DNA of 64,000 nucleotides from an uncultured Pseudomonadota bacterium (GCA_937891735.1 CALAGR010000138.1:1-64000); one strand, 5' to 3'; shown: positions 9,374 through 19,238, numbered from the stretch's first letter. Made by a program: numbers and translations. The notes: generated by a model from the sequence alone, not told the origin.

Positions 9374-10810
9374 ATGCGTATCTCACTGCAACACCTCGGT
9401 TGGACCACCGCGGCCCTCGGCCTGCTCGGACTCATCGGTTGCCCGATGTCCGGGGACGACGACGACATGGCGTACGGCGGAGGCGGGTACGGCGACGACG
9501 ACGACGACGTCGAGTCCGAGCGGGTGTTCGGGCCCGACGATGTCGAGGACGACGTCTGCGTCGAGGTGCCGGCCGAGCCCACGACGTGGTTCGTGTCAGC
9601 GGACGACTCGAACTCCATGGCCCAGCCGACGCTGTTCCGCAGGGCCATCGAGGCCGGCTACCCCATCCAAGCCGCGCCCCGCCTGTACGAGTTCCTCAAC
9701 TACTACAGCTTCGACTTCGGGCCGGGCAGCGAGGTGCGGCTGGTTCCCCAGCTGCGGCGCACCGAGGAAGGCGCGCTGAGCCTGCTCGTGGCGGTGGTCG
9801 CGCCGGACAAGGCGAACACTGCGCGGCGGCCCCTGAACCTGACGTTCAGCCTGGATCTCTCAGGCTCCATGGGCGATTACGGGATCGCGGGGCTGCAGTC
9901 CGCGGTGCGGGCGATCGTCGGCGAGCTCCAGAGCGGCGACATGGTCTCGATGGTCGAGTGGTCCACGAGCCAGACGGTGCTCGTGTCGTCCCGCACGGTC
10001 TCGGGGCCGAACGATCCCACGCTGCTGGGAGTCGTGGCGGGGCTGAGCCCCGGAGGCGGCACCGACCTGGACGGAGGGCTGGCCCGGGCCTACGCGCTGG
10101 CCTGGCAGAACTGGTCGGCGACGAGCCTGAACCGCGTGATCCTCATCAGCGATGGCGGCGCGAACGTCGGGGTGACCTCGGCGGAGCTGATCGCCCAGCA
10201 CGCCGAAGACGGCCAGTCCGACGGGGTCTACCTGGGGGCGATCGGCGCGGGCTCGATCCAGGAGTCGCTCATGGACACGATCACCGATTTGGGCAAGGGC
10301 GCGTACATGTACATCGACTCCGACGCCGAGGCCGCCAGGCTCCTGGGGGGCGACCGCTTCCTGGCCGCCGTGGATCTCGCCGCGCGGGACGTGCAGCTCG
10401 CCCTGACGCTGCCCGAGGGGGTGGTGATCGACCACTTCAGCGGGGAGGAGATCAGCGCGAACCCCGACGAGGTCCGGCCGCAGCACCTCGCCCCCAACGA
10501 CTCGATGCTCTACCACTTCGATCTGGTGGACTGCACGGAGGAGGCGTCGGGGCGCCTGGTGGGGCTGGAGGTGACCTGGCTCGAGCCCTTCACGGGCGAG
10601 CAGCGGTCCACGAGCATGACCGTGGACTGGGACGCGCTGCTGGCGGGGCCGTCCGACGCGGTGCTCAAGGCCGACGCCATCGTGAGGTACGCCCGGATCG
10701 CCGGCGGCGAGGCGCTGGACGCGCAGCTGGTCTACGACGCGGCGGCGGCGCTGCCGACCGACACGGACCTGGCCGAGGTGGCGGGGCTGACCCAGCTGGT
10801 CGCGCCGTAG
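9374..10810 (+). CDS. YfbK-like von Willebrand factor A domain lipoprotein
   Basis: Lipobox LLGLIGCPMSGDDDDM; ADDSNSMAQPTLFRRAIEAG...PAPRLYEFLNYYSFDF; MIDAS LTFSLDLSGSMG. Confidence 0.88.
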   Translation: MRISLQHLGWTTAALGLLGLIGCPMSGDDDDMAYGGGGYGDDDDDVESERVFGPDDVEDDVCVEVPAEPTTWFVSADDSNSMAQPTLFRRAIEAGYPIQAAPRLYEFLNYYSFDFGPGSEVRLVPQLRRTEEGALSLLVAVVAPDKANTARRPLNLTFSLDLSGSMGDYGIAGLQSAVRAIVGELQSGDMVSMVEWSTSQTVLVSSRTVSGPNDPTLLGVVAGLSPGGGTDLDGGLARAYALAWQNWSATSLNRVILISDGGANVGVTSAELIAQHAEDGQSDGVYLGAIGAGSIQESLMDTITDLGKGAYMYIDSDAEAARLLGGDRFLAAVDLAARDVQLALTLPEGVVIDHFSGEEISANPDEVRPQHLAPNDSMLYHFDLVDCTEEASGRLVGLEVTWLEPFTGEQRSTSMTVDWDALLAGPSDAVLKADAIVRYARIAGGEALDAQLVYDAAAALPTDTDLAEVAGLTQLVAP

Positions 10811-10823
10811 GGGGCGGCAGCGC

Positions 10824-11810
10824 TCAGGGCTCGTAGCCGCGCCAGTACAGGCGGCCGCACTCCGCACACTGGAACACCGCGTTCAGGTCCCACCCGTGCG
10901 CGGTGGCCCAGGGCTCCATCCCCTGCGCCGCCACCACCAGCGCCTCGATCTGCGCCGGCAGGCCCATGGGCAGCCCGATCGCGTCGGGCGACAGCCCCAT
11001 GTTTCCCTCCCACACCAGCACCGCCAGCCGCTCGTGGCACACCGGCCAGCTCATCCCGGGGAAGCGGAACGGCGAAGGCGCGCGCCGGATCGCCTCCTGG
11101 TGGGCCGGCAGGGAGTCCACCTCCGGCTTGTCGGCGGCGACCCAGCCCGCTCCAGCGCGCCGGGGCTTCCAGTCCCCCACGATGTCCGCGGTGGGCGCCT
11201 CGTCCAGCTCCCGCGCCGCCACCGGCGTCGCATGATCGCCCGCCCCCAGCTCGTCGTCGCCCAGGCCCAGGGGCGCTCCGTCGGCGCTTCCATCCCAGCC
11301 GTGGGGTCCCCACCGCACCAGGAACCACCGCCGCCACACCTGCCGCGACACCCAGGGCACCGCGGGCTCCGTGAACACGACTCCGGCCTCCTCGCGCTGG
11401 GCCTCGCGCTTGTCGAAGTACGCCACCAGCTGTGCCTCGCGCACCGCGAACTGGTCGCGCTTCTCCTCATCCGTGCGCCTGTCGCGGCCCAGCCAGCTGA
11501 AGCCGATCGACATCCCCGAGAAGGCCACGGACAGCACCTGGAACGACACCAGCGCCGTCGCCAGCCCCTCCCGACCCAGGGAGCGGGCCACCAGGATCCC
11601 GAGCAGCGCGCTCGCCCAGAAGGCGCCGGCGGCCCAGAACATCCCGTCCCGCTCGCGCTCCTTGCGCTTCGGGTCCGTCACCCCGCGCGCGCCGGCGTCC
11701 GCCAGGGCCCGCGAGCGGCGGTAGTCGTCGAACACCAGGTACGGGAACAGCACCGCCAGGAACGGCACGAACGCCGCCGCGATCACGACGTAGAAGGGCC
11801 CGCGCGGCAT
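10824..11810 (-). CDS. Hypothetical membrane protein with C-terminal CxxC
   Basis: N-terminal TM helix MPRGPFYVVIAAAFVPFLAVLFPYL; further TM segments; C-terminal FQCAECGRLYWRGYEP. Confidence 0.6.
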   Translation of the reverse strand: MPRGPFYVVIAAAFVPFLAVLFPYLVFDDYRRSRALADAGARGVTDPKRKERERDGMFWAAGAFWASALLGILVARSLGREGLATALVSFQVLSVAFSGMSIGFSWLGRDRRTDEEKRDQFAVREAQLVAYFDKREAQREEAGVVFTEPAVPWVSRQVWRRWFLVRWGPHGWDGSADGAPLGLGDDELGAGDHATPVAARELDEAPTADIVGDWKPRRAGAGWVAADKPEVDSLPAHQEAIRRAPSPFRFPGMSWPVCHERLAVLVWEGNMGLSPDAIGLPMGLPAQIEALVVAAQGMEPWATAHGWDLNAVFQCAECGRLYWRGYEP

Positions 11811-11811
11811 G

Positions 11812-13083
11812 TCAGTCCGTGTGGGGCACCGGCCGCGGCGTCACCGGCGTGGTGGGGATCTCCAGGCCGCCCTTGGGCCGCTGCTTCGTCGTGCGCACCC
11901 GGTCCCGGCGCTCCTTCGACTCCGTGGCGCGCGTGTTCTGCTCCGCCCGGACCTGCTCGAGCTTCACCCCGGCGCTCTTGAACTTCGGCCAGGCCGCCAC
12001 CGCCTGCTCCAGGTGGTGGATCGCCAGCTCGTAGTGGCGCTGTCGCCGCTCCAGCAGGCCCAGCCGGTAGTGGGTGTGGGCCTGATACTCCGGGAGCGGT
12101 CCGCTCTCCAGGTACTTCTTGAAGGCCTCCATCGCCGCCTCGTTGTTGCGCCGGCTCTTGTAGTGGGTCTCACCGATCTGCCACCACAGGCGTCCGTTCT
12201 CCGGGGCGATCTTCCGGGCCCCCTCCAGCGCCGCCAGCGCCTCGTCGTAGCGCTTCAGGTTCCGGTAGATCTGGGCGAGGGTCATCTCGTTGAGGACCGA
12301 GGTGGGGTAGCGCTCCCTGCACCACAGGGACTCCTTGAGCGCTCCTTCGTAGTCCTTGCTCTCCATCAGGGAGTAGGCCAGCGCGAGGCTCGCCGGCGCC
12401 GGCGCGAGCAGGCCCTTGTCCCGGGCGAGCCGCATCTGCGCCAGGCCCTCGGCCCGGTGGTCCCCGAAGCTCGGCAGGAACTCGACCTGGTCCGTGTAGG
12501 CCGTGCGCCAGTAGTTGTACAGACCCAGGGCGAGCTTCACGTCCTGGAACTCGGGGGCCAGGCGCTCGACCTTCTTGACGTTCTCCAGGGCCTCCCACGC
12601 CAGGTTGAAGCCGCTCAGGTAGTCCAGATGACGCACGTGATACATGGCCCCGACGCCCTGGTGCACGGCGAGCAGGAACAGGTTCCAGGCCTTCTTGTCA
12701 GGCGACCGGGCGACCCGCTCGAAGCGCTTGTCCGACTCCGCGGACTCCTGCAGGTAGGCGCGATCCAGCGAGAAGTCGTAGTTCTCGAACATGATCGCCT
12801 GGTACACGACGGCCAGCCCCACCGAGCCCAGGGGGGAGTCCGGGAAGTCCATGCCGGCCGCCTCGAACACGTCGAGCGCGTCCCCCAGGCGGCGCTGGTA
12901 GATCAGCTCCATGCCCTCCTGCGCGGCCTGGAACTCCGCCCGCGGCACGTCCAGCGGGTTCTCACCGGTGAAGTTCTTGCCGGACTTGTTCCGGTGCTTC
13001 GCCTCGGCGAGACCGGGCATCGCGAGGGCCATCGCCAGGGCAATGGTGATGATCTGCGGGGTGCGTACTGAGGTGGACCTCAT
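11812..13083 (-). CDS. TPR-repeat secreted protein
   Basis: Signal peptide ...ALAMALAMPGLAEA; repeated TPR-like A..L..A helices (NLKRYDEALAALEGARKIAPENGRLWWQIGETHYKSRR). Confidence 0.75.
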   Translation of the reverse strand: MRSTSVRTPQIITIALAMALAMPGLAEAKHRNKSGKNFTGENPLDVPRAEFQAAQEGMELIYQRRLGDALDVFEAAGMDFPDSPLGSVGLAVVYQAIMFENYDFSLDRAYLQESAESDKRFERVARSPDKKAWNLFLLAVHQGVGAMYHVRHLDYLSGFNLAWEALENVKKVERLAPEFQDVKLALGLYNYWRTAYTDQVEFLPSFGDHRAEGLAQMRLARDKGLLAPAPASLALAYSLMESKDYEGALKESLWCRERYPTSVLNEMTLAQIYRNLKRYDEALAALEGARKIAPENGRLWWQIGETHYKSRRNNEAAMEAFKKYLESGPLPEYQAHTHYRLGLLERRQRHYELAIHHLEQAVAAWPKFKSAGVKLEQVRAEQNTRATESKERRDRVRTTKQRPKGGLEIPTTPVTPRPVPHTD

Positions 13084-14042
13084 GGCTTCTCCTTGTCGTC
13101 CGGCTCCCGAAGCGGCCGGCTCAGCGCGGCATCGATGATGTCCGCCTCGATGTGGGACCCGTACAACCGCGTGCACTCCTGGAGCCCGGTGGGGCTGGTG
13201 ACGTTCACCTCGGTCAGCCAGCCACCGATGATGTCGATCCCCGTGAAGATCAAGTCGTTCTGTACGAGAAAGGGCTTCAGCGCGTCGCAGATGCGGAGGT
13301 CCCGCTCCGTCATCTCACACCCTTGGACGGTTGCCCCGGTGTGCATATTTCCCCGATGGTCGTTTTTCGTCGGAACCCGCAGGAACGCCCCCTTCGGCAC
13401 CCCATCCACCAGGATGATCCGCTTGTCCCCTTCGGTGATCTCGGGGATGTAGCGCTGCACCATCACGAAGTCCCGCCCATCTGCGGTCCCTGACTCGATC
13501 ATGGAGTTCAGGTTCCTGTCGCCTTCTTCGAGCACGAAGATCCCGCGACCGCCGTTGCCATCCCAGGGCTTGATCACCGCGCGACCGCCGTGCTCCGAAA
13601 GGAAGGATCGGATCCGACCCTGATCCCGGGTCACCATGCTCGGCACGATCAGCTCCGGGAACCGGGTGATCACCATCTTCTCGTTGGCGTCCCGCAGCGC
13701 GTGGGGGGCGTTGACGACGGGCACCCGGCGCGCGACGAGGTCGAGCAGGTAGGTGCAGAAGATGTAGGTCATGTCGAAGGGAGGATCGGTGCGCTTGAAC
13801 ACGACCCGACACGTCGACGTGTCGAGCTCGGCGGTCTGCAGGATCTCCGCCACCGCCGGCCGGGGACCCACCCGCAACCGGGACGCCGCCGCGAACACCC
13901 GGTCCCCCAACGACCAGAGATCGCCAGGGCCGCAGTGCCACACCTCGCCGCCGCGGGCCTGCCACTCGAGCATCAGCGCGTACGACGAGTCCTTGTCCAC
14001 GTGGATCGTGGAGAGGGGGTCCATCACAAACAGTGCGCGCAT
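13080..14042 (-). CDS. gshB: Glutathione synthetase-like ATP-grasp enzyme
   Basis: MRALFVMDPLSTIHVDKDSSYALMLEWQARG; VFKRTDPPFDMTYIFCTYLLD; KPWDGNGGRGIFVL; NVTSPTGLQE. Confidence 0.93.
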   Translation of the reverse strand: MRALFVMDPLSTIHVDKDSSYALMLEWQARGGEVWHCGPGDLWSLGDRVFAAASRLRVGPRPAVAEILQTAELDTSTCRVVFKRTDPPFDMTYIFCTYLLDLVARRVPVVNAPHALRDANEKMVITRFPELIVPSMVTRDQGRIRSFLSEHGGRAVIKPWDGNGGRGIFVLEEGDRNLNSMIESGTADGRDFVMVQRYIPEITEGDKRIILVDGVPKGAFLRVPTKNDHRGNMHTGATVQGCEMTERDLRICDALKPFLVQNDLIFTGIDIIGGWLTEVNVTSPTGLQECTRLYGSHIEADIIDAALSRPLREPDDKEKP

Positions 14043-14078
14043 CGGGCTTCCTGGGAGGTCGTCCTGAGCGGACGTCGT

Positions 14079-14924
14079 CTAGAGCGTCGCCGGAGCCGGA
14101 TCCATCGCGGAGCCGCCCTCCTGCACGTCGAGGTAGAGCAAGGTACCCGCTGTGACGAGGGCCGGCGCGAGGACCAGCTGCAGGAGGGGGACCAGCATCA
14201 CGAGGAGCAGGGCCGCACCGAACCCCAGCCAGGGTGCCATCGCGGCGCGCGCCCACCGCATCTTGTGGGGCAGGGGCAGCTTGCGACGCTCGAGCACCGG
14301 ATCCGTGAAGTTGAGCGCGAGGAAGAACGCCGAGTACACGACCGTTCCGGCCAGCCCCACGAGGCCCACCACGGGCACCAGGGACAGGAAGAACAGCGGC
14401 ACGTACATCGCCGCGAACAACCCCAGCCGCTGCACGGAGGAGCGGATGGCGCGCCCCGCGTCCCGGGTCAGGGTCGACAGGTTCAAGGGCTCGTCCGGCG
14501 GGGGCCGGCCGGTGGCGATGCGCTCCACCACCTCGGAGAGCTTCTCGTGAAACGGTCCCGCGATGACGGCGCCGACCAGGATCCCCGACAGCAGCGTGCC
14601 CCCGACCAGCAGCACCGTGGTGATGAGCCCGATCAGCCCGTTCAGGACGGCCCGCCCCGCCGTGGCGTACCAGCGCGCTCCCTCGCCGGCGGCCTCGGCC
14701 CAGTCGGGCTGGATGAGGGCGTACAGGCTGCTGAACTCGCTGAAGGCGTACACCCCAAGGCCGAGCAGGATCAGCCCGTTCACGAGCGCCGGAAGCACCG
14801 CGTAGGGCCAGGCGCCGCGGTTGCGCAGCAGCCACAGGATGCCCTTGAAGGGGTAGCTCGCGCCGCGCAGGAAGCCGGCCGGTCCGCCCCCGGGCGGAGT
14901 CAGGGTGTGGGTGGGTTCAGGCAC
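14079..14924 (-). CDS. EI24/CysZ-family membrane protein
   Basis: GTG start; RGASYPFKGILWLLRNRGAWPYAVLPALVNGLIL; four predicted TM helices. Confidence 0.75.
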   Translation of the reverse strand: MPEPTHTLTPPGGGPAGFLRGASYPFKGILWLLRNRGAWPYAVLPALVNGLILLGLGVYAFSEFSSLYALIQPDWAEAAGEGARWYATAGRAVLNGLIGLITTVLLVGGTLLSGILVGAVIAGPFHEKLSEVVERIATGRPPPDEPLNLSTLTRDAGRAIRSSVQRLGLFAAMYVPLFFLSLVPVVGLVGLAGTVVYSAFFLALNFTDPVLERRKLPLPHKMRWARAAMAPWLGFGAALLLVMLVPLLQLVLAPALVTAGTLLYLDVQEGGSAMDPAPATL

Positions 14925-14957
14925 GACGGCGACAACCTAGCGGCATACTCACTCCTC

Positions 14958-15605
14958 GTGACCTGGCGCCTCCCCCTCCTGCTCCTCGCCGCGCTGCTGT
15001 GCCTCGTTCCCGCGGCCGGCGCGCACACGGTGATGTTCCAGCGGCTGGTGCATGTGCGGATCCAGCCCGAGGGGATGGAGGTCGCGATGGCGATCACCAT
15101 CCACGCCGGCCCCGAGGCGCTGCGCCTGCGCCAGCGGTTCGACCTGGACGGCGACGAAGAGCTGTCCCGGGACGAGCAGGACCAACTGGCGAACTGGCTG
15201 GACGCCGAGGCGTTTCGGGACTTCGCGATCCACGTGCAGGGCGATCCCGTGTCGCTGGATGGGCGGGAGCGGTTCCTGGAGCTGACCCAGAACCACCGCT
15301 CCGACCTGGGGGAAGGCCTGCGCTTCCGGTCCGTGCACGAAGGGCGCCTGCTTCTCCGACCCGGCGCGCGGCAGGTCGTGCTGCACGAGGCCCCGGGCAA
15401 CGCGCGGGAGATGATCGCGCTCCGGCTCGATCTGCACGAGGGCCTGGAGCTGACGAAGTCCGACGGCCGGGAGGGGGCCAGCCGCCTCGTTCCGGCGGCG
15501 CAGCAGAGCTGGCAGGGCCTCATCCGGGGCGTGCCGGGCGACTTCGTCCTCGACCTGCAGGTCTCCCGGTTGGGGCTCAGCCCAGACGACGCAGCACCGC
15601 GCTGA
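14958..15605 (+). CDS. Hypothetical secreted protein with EF-hand-like loop
   Basis: GTG start; signal peptide; DLDGDEELSRDE loop. Confidence 0.6.
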   Translation: MTWRLPLLLLAALLCLVPAAGAHTVMFQRLVHVRIQPEGMEVAMAITIHAGPEALRLRQRFDLDGDEELSRDEQDQLANWLDAEAFRDFAIHVQGDPVSLDGRERFLELTQNHRSDLGEGLRFRSVHEGRLLLRPGARQVVLHEAPGNAREMIALRLDLHEGLELTKSDGREGASRLVPAAQQSWQGLIRGVPGDFVLDLQVSRLGLSPDDAAPR

Positions 15606-16431
15606 CGTAGCGCCGCAGCCCGGCGGGGCCCTGCGGAAAGAAGAGCGAGGGCTCGATGAGCTCCAGCTCCATCACCACCGGTGGCCCGGCCGGGCCCGGC
15701 GCCACGTCGATCCGGGCGTACAGCAGCGCGCCGTGGCGTTGGGCGACGGCCACCGCGGCGTGCGCCAGCGCCTCCTCCTCGGCCGAGATGGGCACCGACG
15801 TGGCGGTCACGGACTCGTCCTCGCCGTCCCAGCGCGGGTTCTTGCGGATGGCGTGGGTGAGGGCTCCGTCGATCCACACCAGGGCGCGCTCCCCGTGTCC
15901 CTCGACGGACTCCAGGTACGGCTGGATGAGCACGTCGCGCTCGGCCAGGAGGGCGGCGAGGTGGGCCTCTCCGAGCGCAGTGTCTCCGGGGCGCACCCGC
16001 AGCGTGCGAAAGGAGGCCGCCGAGATGGCCGGCTTCACGACGACGTCGCTCCACCCGCGCCGCGCCCGGACCTGCGCCAGGGTGTCCGTCCCGCCGCGCT
16101 CCAGGACCTCGGTGGGGGTGGTGGGCACGCCGGCCGCCTGCAGGTCCAGCAGGTAGCGCTTGTGCAGGTTCCACCGCACCACCGCGGGGGGGTTGACCAG
16201 CGTGGTCTGAAGTCCCACCGCGTCGATCCAGGCCGCGAACGCCTCGGGATGCTCGGGGTAGTTCCAGGTGGACCGGAGCAGGACGAGGGCGGCGTCATCC
16301 CAGCGCGCCGCCGGGTCGTCCCAGCCGCGCACGGCGACCGTGGCCCCGGCCTGCCGCAAGGCCTGCTCCAGGGGTGCAGCGTCCAGGTCCGGCTCGGGAA
16401 GATCACGACAAGAAGCGAGCACGATGGTCAT
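15577..16431 (-). CDS. ATP-grasp domain protein
   Basis: MTIVLASCRDLPEPDLDAAPLEQALRQAGATVAVRGWDD...STWNYPEH; WNLHKRYLLDLQAAGVPTTPTEVL; VVKPAISA. Confidence 0.8.
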   Translation of the reverse strand: MTIVLASCRDLPEPDLDAAPLEQALRQAGATVAVRGWDDPAARWDDAALVLLRSTWNYPEHPEAFAAWIDAVGLQTTLVNPPAVVRWNLHKRYLLDLQAAGVPTTPTEVLERGGTDTLAQVRARRGWSDVVVKPAISAASFRTLRVRPGDTALGEAHLAALLAERDVLIQPYLESVEGHGERALVWIDGALTHAIRKNPRWDGEDESVTATSVPISAEEEALAHAAVAVAQRHGALLYARIDVAPGPAGPPVVMELELIEPSLFFPQGPAGLRRYVSAVLRRLG

Positions 16432-16472
16432 GGCGGGGGAGGGTAGCTCCGGCCCCCAGCAGATCGGATGAG

Positions 16473-16500
16473 TTGACCCCTTCACATCTCGGTCTATATT
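16473..16500 (+). promoter_or_regulatory. Sigma70-type promoter for the HesB/IscA-family gene
   Basis: TTGACC (16473-16478), 16-bp spacer, TATATT (16495-16500). Confidence 0.65.
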
Positions 16501-16542
16501 CCTGTTCGACGGGGCCACCTTCACAGCCCCCCGGAGAGCACC

Positions 16543-16935
16543 ATGAGCGCGACCGAGACCATCAGCCTCGGCGGTCCGAGCCCGGCACCGCCGAGCAACG
16601 AGACCTATCCCATTCAGCTGACGGCGAAGGCCATCTCCGCCGTGAAGCTCGCCATCGAAGAAGAGGGCATGGAGTCCTCGACCGCCCTGCGCGTCGCCGT
16701 CGTCGGCGGCGGCTGCTCGGGCTACAGCTACGCCCTGGACTTCCTCGACGAGGAGCCCGACGAAGAGGACATGGAGCTGAAGTTCGAGGGGCTCAGCGTG
16801 GTCATGGATCCCCACTCCGCCGAGCTGCTCAACGGAGTCGAGATCGACTACATCGAGACGCTGCAGAAGAAGGGGTTCGTGTTCAACAACCCCAACGCCA
16901 CCCGCACCTGCGGCTGCGGCTCCTCCTTCTCCTGA
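16543..16935 (+). CDS. erpA: HesB/IscA/ErpA-family Fe-S cluster insertion protein
   Basis: LTAKAISAVKLAIEEEG...VVGGGCSGYSYALDF...FNNPNATRTCGCGSSFS with three conserved Cys. Confidence 0.92.
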   Translation: MSATETISLGGPSPAPPSNETYPIQLTAKAISAVKLAIEEEGMESSTALRVAVVGGGCSGYSYALDFLDEEPDEEDMELKFEGLSVVMDPHSAELLNGVEIDYIETLQKKGFVFNNPNATRTCGCGSSFS

Positions 16936-17014
16936 GTCTGACGCACCACGCACCCAGCGACCGCCGGACCCCGTGTCCGGCGGTTCTGCTTGGGGCGCGC
17001 TAGGGTTCCCCGCG

Positions 17015-17542
17015 ATGCTCAAGAAGATCCTCAAGCGCGGCCTGTCCGCCGCCAGAACGGCCAAGGAGATGGGCAAGGGGCTCATCCTCGGCGCGCCCGG
17101 CGTCGGACACGGGGTCGGCGAGTACGAAGACTTCGAGCGGATCCGCGCCGAGGCCGCCGCCCTGGACGCCAACGAGGGCGTCGACGCGGACGACGGCAGC
17201 GACATGGAGGCCATCTCGGGCGGCACCCGCGAGATCAGCGCCGAGGATCTGCGGATCCTGCTGGAGGTCGAGCAGCCCGAGGATCACCCGTTGATCCTGG
17301 ACGTGCGCGAAGCTCACGAGTGGGACTCCGGCCACCTGCCCGGCGCCATGCACGTGCCCCTCGGCGCCCTCGATGCACGCATCGGCGACCTGGCCCAGGG
17401 CAAGGCGGTGGTGACGTACTGCGCCAGCGGCGTGCGCTCGATCGACGCGAGCTACGTGCTCAAGCGCCACGGCTGGGCCGACGTGCAGGCCCTGGCGGGC
17501 GGGATCCAGGCATGGATCCGCGCCGGAAGCCCCCTGGAGTAG
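17015..17542 (+). CDS. Rhodanese-like domain protein
   Basis: LILDVREAHEWDSGHLPGAMHVPLGAL...VVTYCASGVRSIDASYVLKRHG. Confidence 0.88.
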   Translation: MLKKILKRGLSAARTAKEMGKGLILGAPGVGHGVGEYEDFERIRAEAAALDANEGVDADDGSDMEAISGGTREISAEDLRILLEVEQPEDHPLILDVREAHEWDSGHLPGAMHVPLGALDARIGDLAQGKAVVTYCASGVRSIDASYVLKRHGWADVQALAGGIQAWIRAGSPLE

Positions 17543-17583
17543 CCGTTCTCTGACGAGCCCTCAGTGCGCCGCGGCGCGCTCGG

Positions 17584-17931
17584 TCACCACGGGAAGCGGG
17601 CCGTCACCCGGCCCTGCACGCGCTCGACGCGGATCGCCCCGAACTGCCGGCTGTCGGTCGATGCGAGAGGATCGGGGTTGTCCCCGACCACGAAGAGCCG
17701 GCCGTCCGGCTCCACCCGCGCCACGCGCTTGACGATGAGGGTGTTCGCCACCGTGGGGTGGGACGCCAGAACGATGTGCCCCTCCTGCGGAGGGCGGCGC
17801 CGGTAGGCACGCGGATCCACCAGCACATCGTCGCCGTCGGCGTGGGTCGGGACCATGGAGGCGCCGACGATCTGGACTCGTCGGCGCCTCCTCAGGATCC
17901 AGAGCAGCGCCTCGATCAGGTGGTGTACCAC
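17584..17931 (-). CDS. sodX: Nickel-type superoxide dismutase maturation protease (S24/S26-like)
   Basis: VQIVGASMVPTHADGDDVLVD; Lys in NTLIVKRV; VVGDNPDPLASTDSRQFG; overlaps the end of sodN. Confidence 0.88.
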   Translation of the reverse strand: MVHHLIEALLWILRRRRRVQIVGASMVPTHADGDDVLVDPRAYRRRPPQEGHIVLASHPTVANTLIVKRVARVEPDGRLFVVGDNPDPLASTDSRQFGAIRVERVQGRVTARFPW

Positions 17932-18386
17932 TCGATCTTGCGGCCCTTGATGGCCCAGAAGATGTCGTGGATCTTCTGGATGTTGGCCAGGAACTGCTCG
18001 GCGGCGGCCACGTTGACCCCCTGCTTGGCGGAGCTGGCGAGCTTCGTGGTCTCCCAGATCAGCGTGTGCAGATCGGGGTGGGCCACCAGGTGCTCCGGCT
18101 TGAAGAAGTCGGTCCACAGCACGAGCACCTCCTCCTTCGCGAGGTGGGCCTGCTGCTCCTTGATCGCCACGTAGCGGGCGAAGTGGTTCAGGTAATGGGC
18201 CCAGGCGTGGGCGTCGTTGCTGTCCGGCACGGTGAGCGCGCTGAGCTTCTTGCTCATGGACAGCACGGCCTCCGCCGCGATGCGTGCGGACGCGGGGTCG
18301 TACACGCCGCAGGGACCATCACAGTGGGCCTCGGCCTGGGGCGCGGGGTTGTTCTGGCGGAACTCGCGGATGAGCTTGTCGATCAT
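17916..18386 (-). CDS. sodN: Nickel-containing superoxide dismutase
   Basis: MIDKLIREFRQNNPAPQAEA|HCDGPCGVYDPASARIAAEAV: propeptide then Ni-hook HCxxPCGVYDP. Confidence 0.94.
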   Translation of the reverse strand: MIDKLIREFRQNNPAPQAEAHCDGPCGVYDPASARIAAEAVLSMSKKLSALTVPDSNDAHAWAHYLNHFARYVAIKEQQAHLAKEEVLVLWTDFFKPEHLVAHPDLHTLIWETTKLASSAKQGVNVAAAEQFLANIQKIHDIFWAIKGRKIEWYTT

Positions 18387-18509
18387 CGAATGTCTCCAAA
18401 GGAGGCTTCCCGGGGGAAGCGGGGGGTGGATCTTTGGGGCCGGGTTCGGGGGTGTCAAGAACAGGAGGCGGCCGCCGGCCTCACTGCGCCGAGCAGATGA
18501 AACACCCAG

Positions 18510-19238
18510 TCAGAGTCCCAGGAGCGAAATGGCCGCGCCGCTGCCGGCGATGGCCAGGCCCGCGAACACGTCGGCGTGCTTCTCGAACCGGTGCAAGGAG
18601 AGCCGGCCGAGCCCCACGTAGGCGGCCCCCACCACCGCCATCATGGTGCCGATGGTGGTGATCCCGAAGGCCGCCGTGACCAGCACGACGACGCCCCAGG
18701 CGTGCTCCGCGGCCGGGAACATGAGCATCGGGATCAGGGCCTCGCAGGGGCCGAAGGCGAAGATCAGGAACAGCGACCAGAAGGCCATGAAGCCGAGCTT
18801 GCGCCCATCGACGGTGGCCTCGTGCGCGTGCAGGTGCTGCCGCGCGTGGTCGTGACCGTGCTCGTGCAGCGAGCCGTCGTCGTGCGCGTGCCGGTGGCTG
18901 TGGTGCTCTCCCCGGCGACCGCGAATGAAGCCCCAGGTGGCCCAGGTGAGCCCGAAGGCGATCAGCAGCCAGGCGGCCAGCGAACCCCGCACGCCCTCGA
19001 CGAGCTCCAGCCGCTCCAGGGCCACGCCCACGCTGATCCCGGCCACGCCGATCACCACGGAGCTGAGCACGTGGGCCAGCCCACAGGCCGCGGTGATGGC
19101 CAGCACCTTGCGCAGCGACCAGCCCCGGGCATGACCCAGAACCACGAACGGCAGCGAGTGGTCGACCCCGATCAGCGTGTGCACCAGGCCGATGCTGACA
19201 GCGGTGAAGAGCAGGACTGCGACGGACGATTCGGTCAT
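18510..19238 (-). CDS. Putative nickel/metal transporter, UreH/NicO-like, with His-rich loop
   Basis: Multi-TM; GLVHTLIGVDHSLPFVVLGHARGWS; His-rich loop GEHHSHRHAHDDGSLHEHGHDHARQHLHAHE; next to sodN. Confidence 0.75.
   Translation of the reverse strand: MTESSVAVLLFTAVSIGLVHTLIGVDHSLPFVVLGHARGWSLRKVLAITAACGLAHVLSSVVIGVAGISVGVALERLELVEGVRGSLAAWLLIAFGLTWATWGFIRGRRGEHHSHRHAHDDGSLHEHGHDHARQHLHAHEATVDGRKLGFMAFWSLFLIFAFGPCEALIPMLMFPAAEHAWGVVVLVTAAFGITTIGTMMAVVGAAYVGLGRLSLHRFEKHADVFAGLAIAGSGAAISLLGL

Noticed and set aside
7864-10836. 990-aa plus-strand ORF
   Set aside because: Antisense to the FAD oxidoreductase and out of frame with the vWA lipoprotein; compositional artefact.
17560-17580. GCGCCGCGGCGC palindrome as terminator between rhodanese and sodX
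   Set aside because: Short GC palindrome without T-run; common by chance at this GC content.
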